Assembly: GCA_032622095.1 (NCBI GenBank)
Contig: CP136063.1
Location: 116,024,723 to 116,088,722 of the forward strand
DNA length: 64,000 bases
Source: Siphonodentalium dalli
Taxonomy: Eukaryota; Mollusca; Scaphopoda; Gadilida; Siphonodentaliidae
Direction of reading: 5' to 3'
In this document: positions 24,128 to 34,910 of the stretch, in pieces
Layout of the letters: each line of letters starts with the position of its first letter
Numbering within the stretch: position 1 is the stretch's first letter
Made by a program: the position numbers and the translations under genes
Notes under the pieces: generated by a model
Seen by the model: the letters and a program-made list of their open reading frames with translations, nothing else
Told to the model about the DNA's origin: nothing
Databases searched by the model: none

Positions 24128-25188
24128 CAGGGTTCGCACGCATGTACTGGAAACTTGAATATACTGGAAAAAGCAAATTCAACTTTCCAGTACTGGAAAT
24201 ATACTTGAAAAACGATCTCCGGCCGATCGATACTGGAATATACTGGAATCGGTCGATTTTATGTAGCACTAGTCACTGGCACCGGTTGTTATTTTTCGTA
24301 ACACCGGTAAAACACAACACGGTGCTTCCTGTTTGACCATTTATTTTCTCGTGTCTTATGTCTACAGCACCGGTTTATAAATTTAGAATAGATGTGTAGT
24401 TCAGCGCGAATTCTAGATGAATTATAAATTTGTACATAATACATTTACACATTTAACACATTCAAAACATGTGCGCGAGGTGTGTTTTTCGCGAGAATTA
24501 GCTTGAGATTACCGAGTTTGGTGGATGGTTGGCTGCCGTCGATGGAGACCGACATCGTGCGAAGTGTCTTGTATGTTCAAAGACATTTGACATTGGAAAT
24601 ATGGGACAACATGCACTTTGTTGGTGCTAGTGGCAGTGATAATTCTACCATGTCCACGATTCGAAATGCACAGAATGCAACTAGAGAAGAGTGTCTGAAA
24701 TCAGAAATAATATGGATATTACACACTATTTCAGCTCATCATTCATATACATTGTATATCGAATGAGAAAATTGATGTTCTATTCAAAGAAATGTTTCCC
24801 GATAGTATTGTTGCATGGTTTTGAGGTGCTGTTTAATTTATAGACAGTGATTTAAATATCACTGACATAATGAAGCCAACATGTGAATTATCATTAAAAA
24901 GGATGTTTGGGTGAGTTCATTGGTTCAAATCATAGTAAATTTTGGTGGCCGTAAGGAGTCGTAATACTGAAGTTGGGAGCCGTAGAGACTCCCGTCACCT
25001 CTCTGGCTAAGTCTGTGACAGTACGTAACCCTAACCCTAAACCTGGGATCGAGTAGAGTAGTCCTAAACCTGGGATCGAGTAGAGTAACCCTAACCCTAA
25101 TTCGCCATACTGGAAATTCATAATATCAGTACTGGAAATATACTGGAATATACTGGAAAATGATTCCAGACAGGGTGTACGAACCCTG
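24128..25188. mobile_element. DNA transposon insertion in left palindrome arm, CAGGGTTCG ends
   Basis: The ends are CAGGGTTCGCACGCATGTAC and, read inward from the right, CAGGGTTCGTACACCCTGTC. ATTCCA stands at 24122-24127 and again at 25189-25194. The opposite palindrome arm (about 28422-28436, GGGTGGAATATAATC) shows the uninterrupted site, which proves the insertion and fixes the duplication at 6 bp, or 7 if the first C is counted to the target. It contains dispersed 'tactggaaatatactgga' repeats near both ends and a short telomere-like run. An open stretch at 24482-24766 (94 codons) has no recognised domain. Confidence 0.85.
25026..25099. repeat. Short interstitial telomere-like repeats
   Basis: AACCCTAACCCTAA occurs at about 25026 and 25086. 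Between them a roughly 31 bp unit with 'cctaaacctgggatcgagta' is repeated twice. CCCTAA is the complement of the animal telomere repeat TTAGGG. There are too few units to be a telomere. Confidence 0.75.
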
Positions 25189-27144
25189 ATTCCACCCATT
25201 TAAAATATGGGAACTTTGTTATGTTCTGACGGGGAATTTCATATATATTTATAGCGTTCAACAAACGAAGCAGGGAATATATATCTTTGTTTAATGTACA
25301 TGTTGCTTAATAATTTATTTCACAGTAGGGCCCATGGTACCCGGAAGAAATTCCAGGACTGTAAGGGATGCAACTCAGACTTGGCAATTTGACATAGTTC
25401 ATGCATGCAATCTCGAGCTAGGACCTACACTTACTGTGGAATATCCTTCAATATCGGTAGATAATTATTACCGAGGAACAGGTATTAGTGACGAAATATA
25501 TTATAGCTGCAATGTTTGTGTCAATGTTATAAACTTCCCTGTCAGAACATGAACACGTACCCATTATTTGAAGTGGTGGATTATGACCTATATACGGACA
25601 TAATCAGAGTAGAGATTCATGGCATGCATTTTACCAGACACAAGGTGGGGTGGGTGAATATGGGTGTGTCGGGCCGGAAAAAACGAGTAATGAATTTTTT
25701 TTCCTACACTGAAATTTACTCACATTGTCCTTTATTAATCTTATATAGACTCATATCTATATAATTTAGAACACATTTATTAAACTACATGTGGTTCGGG
25801 GTCTATACTGGCAAACATAACTCGATGTTTCCAAGTTTGTGCTTGCTATATCACTTGATAAAGTGCTTTTGCCTATACATACATGTTTGTGTTATTTCGT
25901 TAGTGTACTAGCTACCACTGTTAACAACATGGGCTAACCGTTATACATGACTATATATAAAGCAATATTATGTCGGCATTATCGTGTCTATGTATGTTGT
26001 TGTCAGTCATTGGACTCAATGATTACACAAAAATAAATTATATTTTATACCCCACTTATAATAGTAAGATTACAGTTACGTCATGTACGGTGCTCCTGTC
26101 AATGTGTCCAACCTGTTTCGGGGTTAATTGGAGAATAGACCTCATTAAAACTCGATATCGTGGTCAACATTCATGGGAAGATTGTCAGGCAGATCGAAAA
26201 TTCAAACATGAGTCAGAATGAGTGAAGGTTTTATTGAGTAAGTTATATGTGGCGGCGAAAGATGGGGTCGAATTGATACCTCTATATTCAATAGATATCT
26301 AAGTTACCTAATTTGTTCTTATATATTTTTAACTGGCGATATAATTTTTTTAATTAATAATAAAGGCATGGCCTGACTCAGTTATCATTGTCATGGAACC
26401 TCATTGGCATAATATGTCTGAAGGGGTAACTCTCACAAAAAAGTACTGAAGGGCATACAGGTTTTGAAATTGTGCTGAAGAGTACACATGTTTTTAAATC
26501 TCGTTCTAAATGACGTTTAGTTTTCGTGACTGCCATGAGTTCTGTAATTAATTGTTACGTTCCAGTGAACATTAATATCAATTGAAAACAAATATGATGG
26601 CCGCAGACTTTCAGAAACACAGTTTAACTCATTACCACTCTGACCGCAGCTGACTACAAACCCCAGGTTACTTTGACATTGTGACATTAAAAACTCAGCG
26701 CACCTTGCCACGGCGACGTAAATTACATCCCATTTCCTCAGAGATTTTGACGTTTTAGTCGGCTTTAGCATGTTTTTACCTTTATAGTTCTGTGATTGCT
26801 GTCATTCTAATTTCTAAATTCTAGAAATGGCCTTTCGTGGTTTCGCTATTTAGTATTTATTCAGAATTTGTTGTTTCAAATTACCAATTTAATAGACTGT
26901 GCCACCTTTCCATAATGTCACAATTCCAAGTTTAAATGTAAAATGTTGCAACAGTTATCAAAAGCAATCATCGTTTTTATTATTTTTTAACAAATGTACT
27001 TTCGAGCAAGGTAAGGCGTGAATGGAATAAAATGTTCTGATTGGATAGAACTTCAACCACATACTTCATGTAAAATCAAAACAATCATGACGATTAATGA
27101 AGAAAGCCACGAAAATCTCGTTTTTTACTTTTATTAAATCAAAA

Positions 27145-27255
27145 GGTGCTTCTGAGGAAATGACGTAAGGTGCCTCTGAGGAAATGACGTAAGGTGACAA
27201 AATGTGCTTCTGAGGAAATGTCGTGAGGTGTCAAAAGGTGCTTCTGAGTGGTAAT
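27145..27255. repeat. Short direct repeats near the palindrome centre
   Basis: 'ggtgcctctgaggaaatgacgt' variants repeat about four times. Related single copies lie on the left side near 26700-26760 in inverse orientation. Confidence 0.65.
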
Positions 27256-29154
27256 GAGTTAATTAATGAACAGTGTTATTGCAGACCAGAATCCCTGTGT
27301 ACCCGTGTGTGCTCTTCAGCACATTTACAAACCCTGTGTACCCTTCGGCACCTTTTTTGGTGAGAGTGACCCCTTCAGCCATAATATGGCTTTAGCCCCG
27401 TAAAACTATTAGCCCCGTGTGAGTGACAGGCGTACTATAGACACACGGAGTAATTATAATTATAATGCAAAATGTAAACATGGGGTTTAATCCATGTAGT
27501 ACCAACTTGTCCTTCCAGACATCAAACCATAGTTTCTAGCCGCATACTGACAGACCTCCAATCAGTCACCACATTGCTACACAATACACACCTACAATAT
27601 TAGTTCACACCCAAGGAATGGATCTGATGTGAATTCCAGTGGCAATTTCGAGTTATATATGCCACAATGCTTGCATTTGTACCGCTATTAGATCCTCAGG
27701 CCATATATAGACCTGCAACATGCAGTTAGATATGCTCTAAATGATTAATATTCATGTATATAAGAGTCTATATACCATTAATAAAGGACAGCATGAGTAA
27801 ATTTCAGCGTAGGAACAACATTGCACTACTCACCTTTTCTGGCCTCGACACACCCACCCACCCTCCCGCCTTGTGCCTGGAAAAAAATCTGCAGACCCCC
27901 CCCCCCCCCCCTTGCCAGGGAGGTTATATATTTGGCTAGATCATTGCATGTCATGAATCTCTACTCTGACTACGTCCGTATATATAGAGATCATAATTCA
28001 CCAGTTCAAATTCATGTTCATGTTCTGACAGGGAAGTTTATAACATTGATAAAACATTGAAGCTATAATATATTTCTTAGGTAATAACTGACTGTTCCTC
28101 GGTAATAATAATGTACCGGTATTCCACAGTAAATGTAGGTCCCAGCTCGAGATTGCATGCATGAACTATATCAAATTGTTGAGCTAAGTCTGATATGGCG
28201 CATCCCTAACAGTCGTGGAATTTCTTCCGGGTAATCAATGCAATGTTTATTGCGATATCGACTCACATACGTGGCAAAAAATCATGCAACTGGAATTGGT
28301 ACCATGGCCCCTACTGTGAAATAGATTATTAAGGAACAAAGAAATATATTCCCTGCTTTTTGTGTTGAATGCTATGAATTAGTTCCCCGTCATAACATAA
28401 CAAAGTTCCCATACTTTAAACGGGTGGAATATAATCTCTACGTGCGTAGCCAGAGTAGATATTAACGACATGGTCTAATAGTTGTCGACCATTCCTATAT
28501 GCTATAAGAGAGAGAAATATATTCAGCACATGCATGCTTTGGAAACAGACAATCGTACATTTTACTACCATATGTAGGCTTATTTATTATTATATTATTA
28601 TTAATATTATGTTCCTGTATAACCCCCCCCCACCCCCTTGTACTATAGATGCAATTTTAAAATAACCACCAAATTATTGTCAACACACAGGGACTATTGT
28701 TCTCACAAGGACAAATAAGAGCTAACAGAAACGCAGGGAGGACAAATGCGGGGACAAATATGTCATATCAAAATGGCGGCGCTTCCGGTCGAGATTGGCA
28801 GGTCGCTTATTGGCTACTACTATATAAGCCCCACCCATACTGGGATGTAGTCTTAAGGACGATGCATTTGATAGTTGATATGTCATACTCACGCTGTGTA
28901 GTGGTCAGTATGGTTCAAGAAAGTACAATGCCATCAACTCAAGGGTGAAATGTTCAACGCGAAGAACATCTAGAGGAATGTTACTTTGATGAGATCTTGC
29001 ATTCAGTTTAACCTACGTTGGGTACACCAAGTGATTTCTTGGTAACATCACCATTCAAAACCATTGTTCTGCATGAGACATATTAACTACTATATTCTAA
29101 AGTTATATAATTTAAAGCTATATTATCATAAAGGTCACGTTCACCAACGTCCAC

Positions 29155-30175
29155 ATCCATTGCCAATAAAAATTTCATTTGGCTAAACTTTTTTTTAACC
29201 CAAATGGAGACTGAAAAGCGTGGAGCCAGAAAGCTAATTAATAAAAGCGCTCAATAGATCGACATTCAAGACGAAGTTAGGTGACGAAAGTATTTCATTA
29301 TTTTCGTACTTATGAAATATCGTACAAAGGGAAACCTGATCGACAACTCTATCAACCAAGCGATCACAAAGTGATATGCAATCCTCTTTAGTTTTCACAA
29401 GACAGACATTCAAAGACGCATGGACATTAAACCGACCGTGGTTGAATTATGACAATGTGAAGAAAGCAATGTTTTGTAAAGTACATTGACGCCGGTATAT
29501 AAGCAATTTGTTCGTAACAGGCTGTTTTAATCTGGAGAAAGATTACGTCACTCTGCACGAAGCAGCAAAAGGTCATTATTAATTTTTACATTTAATCCCC
29601 TAATCCCCCATTCAGCCCATTGTCTGTCTGGTCACTCACGGCGCGCCTGCACAATGCATGTTTATGATGACATTGTATTTATGACAGTCGAGGTTTATGA
29701 GCACCAAGTGTAAGACAATAGCTTAATCAGCCAAATGTGAATCACGACAGATATTTTGCATACTTTTATGACAGATTGTAATTTGATAATGGCGTAAATA
29801 ATATAAGTTATTAGTTTCCAGATGTCACTTAGATATTTTCGCAAGGATAAATATCTAATGATTTAAAAAAAAGATATTGATATAAAACAAAAGAATAATG
29901 ACATTAAAAAGGACAATCCCGGGTCCCCCCCCCCCCCCCCCCCCCAAATCACTCTTTCACATAAAGATTAATACATTTTTAATAAATTATATATATAAAA
30001 ATACTTCTAGTTCATCAAAATTATTTAAATTATTGTGTATTTTACCTGTGTCTGTTAGATTTTACGTTTTAGTCACTAATTGTGAACCGACCAGAAAACG
30101 ATGATTTAATTTGGCTAAAGTTTTTTTCATTTGGCTAATAAAATTTTCATTTGGCTAAAGTTTTTTTCGGTCCAG
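29155..30175. other. Unmatched stretch of right palindrome arm
   Basis: This part has no evident partner in the left arm. It is bordered by 'atttcatttggctaaa' at about 29172 and by two direct copies at about 30127-30165, and contains a poly-C tract at 29926-29945. It is possibly another insertion, but no clean ends could be defined. Confidence 0.4.
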
Positions 30176-31508
30176 CGCGAACACTGCATCTGTCCAAGGG
30201 AATGAGACAGCTAGCTACCTTCGAAACGCTGCCGAAGTTGTCCATGTATGCCAATACGTTCGCTAAGTTTGTTAGCTGAACTATCTATTGAGAAGTGACT
30301 AGTTAACTGGGAAGTTCGCCAGGTGTATATGTCATTATCCCCATGGGGTATGAGAAAGACATACACAGAGATGGCTTTCTGTAAGATTGTATACTTATCG
30401 ACCATATGCCTTTCTAGTTCAAGATGACGAACAAATCCCATATTTAGCAAGTAATTAAAATCTAGACACCGGAAAATTAATTGTTTGATACGTTATGATT
30501 AGAGGGACCCTTCTCCCCGGAAGTGTTGAATACTTTGTCGGTGTGAGCGACCTAGATTTATCAGGCAAAGAAATGGAAACTGGTCCAGATCATTAAGGAC
30601 GTGGCAAATCAGAATCTGTTATCAGGTAATTGTTCTAACATGGCTATTCGGCGCACCTACCGTTACGTCCATTATCGGCGCGAAGTGTCGAATGGATTTC
30701 GAAATGCCACATCGCGATATTAATTGCGGGTTTTCGTACTTCCAGAAGGATACGAGTAATGTTATGCGTTTTGATAAGTTTTAAGTTGAACTAATAGATG
30801 GTTTGTGTATAGTTTCGTCCATACATATCGATATTATGACAAAAAGTTGAAATTTGTATGTGAAAATATCCTTCCAGAAGGCGACGACCTATGTTGGATC
30901 TAATAGATGGCTTATGTGCCGTTTCGTCAAATCCATACATATTGATATTATGACAAAAAGTTGAAATTAGTATGTGACAATTTTGAATTCTGTTCAATTT
31001 CTGACCTCCAGTTTAGCTGCCATCTTGAACTTGAGTATCAATTGCCAAACTCAAATGAATACTTCATATCAATATTCCATATCAACATGTAATGGTGGGT
31101 AGAATTCGCGAAACAATAACGCCCATCATAAGAAAGTAAAGGAATGTAGGCGTGTTGTCAAATATCGGTCGCCATTTTGGCCGATGTCTTAGATTTGGAA
31201 AACCATTTCTTGCATGGGATGTAAGGTAATTACTTCACCACAGTATTTCCAACTCAGCTGTAAGCATGGGTGGATTTGTCTCGACAATAATGCCCAATGA
31301 TGTGAATATGAGGGATTTTCGGTGATTTTTCAAAATCTGTCCGCCATTGTGGGCGCCATTTTGCATCTGGGGGACTTTTATTTGGATGCAATATAAGGAC
31401 ATTTCTTCGACTCAGTGTTCCCAGTTCACAATAGTAAGCAGGTGTGGAGTTGTCATGACAATTAACTCTCACTGATGTTAAAATCAGCGATTTCCGGCGA
31501 TTTTTATA

Positions 31509-32414
31509 CGCCCGTTTGAAAAAACGGCCGTATTATAGTATTGGTCCGTCCGTCCGTCCGTCCGTTAACCTGGTTTCCGGATGATAACTTTAGTTAGAGT
31601 GAACCAAATTTAATAAAATTTTTAGTGGGTTTATTAGCCGGAAAGTAAGTTCAAGTTCGAATTTGGGTTCCGCCCGCCAATTTTCACCGGAGTTATGCCC
31701 CTTATTTGACGTTTTTTGACTTAGAAAATCCTTGAAATTTGTTGTCCGGATGATAACTTTAGTATAGTTTATCGGAATGAATCCAAATTTGGTATATTAC
31801 TTTCTCCCACCAAAACACAGGTCAAGTTCGAACTTGGGTTCTGTCCGACCATTTTTGGCAGCGTTATGCCCCTTTTTCGACTCAGAAAATTCAGTTTTAC
31901 TTATGTTTTTTTGGTTTCCGGATGATAACTCGATTTTGGAATGTTTATACGCAAAACCCGTTTTTTTGTGGATTACATATATCAAAATACAGCTCAAGTC
32001 CGAATTTCGTTTTAATCCGATAATTTTTGCGAGAGTTATGGCCCCTTTTTTTACGTAATTTGACTTAGAAAATCCCTGAAATTTGTTGTCCGGATGATAA
32101 CTTTAGTTAGAGTGAACCGATTTCAATCAAATTTGGTATGTGGGTTTATTAGGAGAAAAGACAGCTCAAGTTCGAATTTGGGTTCCGTCCGCCAATTTTC
32201 ACCGGAGTTATGCCCCTTATTTGACGTAATTTGACTTAGAAAATCCCTGAAATTTGTTGTCCGGATGATAACTTTACTAGAGCTTATCAGATTCAATGAT
32301 AATTTGGTATATTACTTTCTCCCACCAAAACACAGGTCAAGTTCAAATTTGAGTTCCATCCGCCAATTTTCCCCAGAGAGGGCGTATTTTGCACGCCCAG
32401 CGTAGCTCTTGTTC
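31509..32414 (+). mobile_element. TA-flanked hairpin-headed array inserted in right palindrome arm
   Basis: It starts CGCCCGTTTGAAAAAACGGC (hairpin), then GTCCGTCCGTCC, then about four monomers of roughly 175 bp with 'ccggatgataacttta', 'caagttcgaatttgggttcc' and 'gagttatgcccctt', and ends GCGTAGCTCTTGTTC. Flanking TA is duplicated (31507-31508, 32415-32416). The left palindrome arm at 22101-22110 shows the undisturbed site (ATATAAAAA on the opposite strand), so the borders are certain to within a base or two. Confidence 0.85.
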
Positions 32415-32984
32415 TATTTCTGGTGGCCCGGGTATCTCCTGCACATATATAATCATGGCTGGAGTAATAATAGCAATAAGCTAACAGACATTCTGTTATT
32501 ATCGTCGTTTTGGCTTTGACCGGATTATACCGGCATTTGGGAAAACGTGATATCTGACAAAAAAAGTCCGGCAAGGAATGTATGTTATGGCCTCGTGTAT
32601 TCGCCAATGATTCTTCTAGACGATAAATGTATAAAATCGTGTCAAGATGCCAATATTTTCCCACAGAGACAAACGAAAGGTGTTGAAATGTCCGAAATTT
32701 TTTCACATTTCGGTGGCCATCTTGGCTGCCATATTGGATTTTTGTGTCGGATTTTTGGCTAATTTGTAAGGGTTGTATATTACCATAACGAATCGAACGG
32801 AAAACAAGACCTGGTGCATATAAAAAGAATGGCTGCCATGATGGATGCCATCTTGTCTGGAGTCTCTGCGGCCACTTTTTCTTGTTAACAACCGAACAAA
32901 ATTAGAGGAGGCATTAAGAAAGAAAATTAGTGGGGTGAAGTTGAGTCCTGGGGGGGGGGGGGTGCAGAGGTCTACCAATATCTC

Positions 32985-34000
32985 CTGGATTATTAGGATC
33001 ACCTCTAGATGGGAGTTATCAAATTTGAAATTTTTTAGCTTTGTAAAGTTTTGAGCTATTGCCGTGGGTTGGTGTCTGCCATCTGTCTGTCCGTGCATCC
33101 GTCCCCCAACAATTTCCTTTGGTTCACCCTGCAGGCCGCATCCCTTATCCGATCATCACCAAACTTCATATGGATCTTCGGGGTGACCTATAGATGAGAG
33201 CCATAAATTTTTTCCGAAATTTGTCAAAAAACATTGCCTCCAGCAGCCATTTTGAATTTCAAATTTGAATCCATCGGCACACCCCTGCAGCCCGCATTTA
33301 TTGGAGAAATATTTTGAAAATTTACAGGCATGTTTAGGATCACCTCTAGATGGGAGCTATCAAATTTTAGCGATTTTTTATGAAAAACATGGCCACCTGT
33401 AACCATCTTGGATTTTACTCTTTGCATGACTAAATCATTTGGCACACCCTACAAACCACATCCCTCATCCGATCATCACCAATCTTCTTATGGATCTTCG
33501 GGGTGAACTCTAGATGAGACCATCGATTATTCCTGAAATTTTAAAAATAACATGGCTGCCAGAGGCCATCTTTGATTTCACTCTTTGCCTGACTAAATCC
33601 TTTGGCACACTCTACATGCCACATTGCTCATTCAGTCATCACTAAACTTCATTTTGATCTTTGGGGTGTCCTCCAGATTGGAGCCATTGATTATTTCCAA
33701 AATTTGTTACAAACATGGCTGCCATTTGCTTGACTAAATCATTTGGCACACCTTACAGACTTCATCCATAGTCCGATCATCACCAAACTTAATCTGGATC
33801 TTCAGGGTTACCTCTAGTTGGGAGCCATCAATATTTTGCGAAGTTCATTGAAAAACATCGCCACCAGTGACCATCTTGGATTTTAATTTATCTCTTCATG
33901 TTGACATCTAGTATTACTTAGACTTTTCAGCTTTCCATTGACTGTAACACATAAAATTACCCCCTCACCAAGTTGAGCTACAGTGTCATTGACACTTTCA
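32985..34000 (+). repeat. Helentron/pearl-like satellite element abutting exon c
   Basis: It has a partial monomer, then a 5' head TTTTTTAGCTTTGTAAAGTT at 33031, GTCTGTCCGTGCATCCGTCC, then five or so monomers ('aacatggc(t/c)gcc', 'ccgatcatcacc'), then the 3' terminus AAGTTGAGCTACAGTGTCAT ... GACACTTTCAT. It ends about 17 bases before exon c. Confidence 0.75.
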
Positions 34001-34016
34001 TGTTTTCTTCTGATAG

Positions 34017-34237
34017 AGGGCCTGAAGGAGCTGAAGGTTTTTGTGGATTTAGCCAGTATATCTGCTGGGGAAGGTGCATTAGAAGTTGATAAAGTAAATG
34101 GACTCCATGCAGCTACGACTGGCTTTGCACCTCTTATATTTGAGTTACAAGAGACTGATGATTGTAAAGCTCTTCTCCAGAAATGTACTCAAGTGTGGAA
34201 GGACTTACATGTTGACCCACATCTTCCAGAAAAATTG
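34017..34237 (+). CDS. RNF213-like E3 ligase/ATPase, internal exon c
   Basis: The strongest family match in the window: the residues GLKELKVFVDLASISAGE are nearly the same as a well conserved stretch of vertebrate RNF213 (recalled, not aligned). The exon codes for about 73 residues and ends in LPEKL. The acceptor is TCTTCTGATAG and the donor is TTG|GTGAGT. It receives one base from exon b and ends in phase 0. The preceding intron is 18.7 kb. The last repeat element of that intron stops only about 17 bases before the exon, so its end probably supplies part of the 3' splice signal. The family's AAA core is expected several hundred residues further on, outside the window. Confidence 0.93.
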
Positions 34238-34757
34238 GTGAGTTGCCACATTATTGCCTCCTTTTTGGAGAAACAGAGAGTCATCTCAACCAGTGCTTAG
34301 AGATTGTATTTACCACTGGAGTAGTCTTATTAAACAACCAATAAAACAGGGGGAGAATAGATCTGACAACAATTAGTTGTAATTCATGTATTCACATTTC
34401 ATTGCAGAGATTATGAAGTTGAAAATTCGCAGTTCTAACTGAAAAAAAGTTTTAAAAAATTGATATTGAAAATGGCAGGCAAGTTTCGAAATCTATAAAT
34501 CAGACAAGGGATTCAAATCTATTTTTCCTGAGATTTTGCTGCCATGAATTTGAATGATTGTGATCTCCTAATCAAGATTGACTAGGTTTGTGTCTGAATA
34601 CATTTTTATTTGATGGTCAGATTAAATTAGAATTGAGCCTGATTGAGCTGGTAATTTTTTAAATACTTTGAAAAGTAAGATGCTAACACTATATTAGACT
34701 GGATTTCCATATTATTGAGCAAGCTCTTATCAATGTATTTACAATTTATTTCAACAG
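34238..34757. other. Intron between exons c and d
   Basis: 520 bp, the only short intron of the gene here. It is AT-rich, with a clear GTGAGT donor and a TTTATTTCAACAG acceptor. No repeats are recognised. Confidence 0.7.
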
Positions 34758-34910
34758 TATGATACTTGCCGTGAGCTTGGTTGGCTGAAGGCTGTGCAGC
34801 AGGCACAAGGATCTGTTGAAGTCACCTCTCTGAAACAGGCTGAACTCATAAATGCGGAAGGTGTCTTTGAAGTTGGAAACCTTGAAAAAAAGGACAATGC
34901 TCGGGATTTG
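34758..34910 (+). CDS. RNF213-like E3 ligase/ATPase, internal exon d
   Basis: Exactly 51 codons in phase 0 at both ends. The acceptor is TTATTTCAACAG and the donor is TTG|GTGAGA. It reads YDTCRELGWLKAVQQAQGSV onward to KKDNARDL. The core 'LGWLKAV...GSVE.TSL' recalls the segment that follows exon c in vertebrate RNF213 (an 'LEWLK' helix then 'GSVE'). The intron upstream is only 520 bp and free of recognisable repeats, unlike every other intron of this gene here. Function is inferred from family membership: scaffold/stalk rather than catalysis. Confidence 0.92.

Larger units (their letters stand above)
21565..32842. repeat. Large interrupted palindrome, about 11.3 kb
   Basis: The left arm starts ATCATGGCGGCCATTTTTTT at 21565, and its reverse complement (diverged) ends at 32842. 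Matching landmarks, read inverted, include 'tttatcgtctagaagagtca' (21816; 32610), 'gtgtggagttgtc' (22160; 31441), 'gagaagggtccctc' (22965; 30505), 'cgacctgccaatctcgaccg' (23698; 28785), 'gggaactttgttatgtt' (25209; 28395), 'aaacttccctgtcagaacat' (25530; 28030), and 'ctgaaggggtaactctcac' (26418; 27362). The centre is near 27 kb. Arms match well in blocks, interrupted by later insertions (24128-25188 on the left, 31509-32414 on the right) and by unmatched stretches (about 23020-23690 against 28860-30470). No credible gene is seen inside. Confidence 0.85.

Noticed and set aside
24482-24766. 94-codon open frame in the CAGGGTTCG element, considered as a transposase fragment
   Set aside because: No recognisable DDE, THAP, BED or zinc-finger motif.
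25026-25099. Chromosome end
   Set aside because: Only a few CCCTAA units, embedded in a transposon with host exons on both sides.
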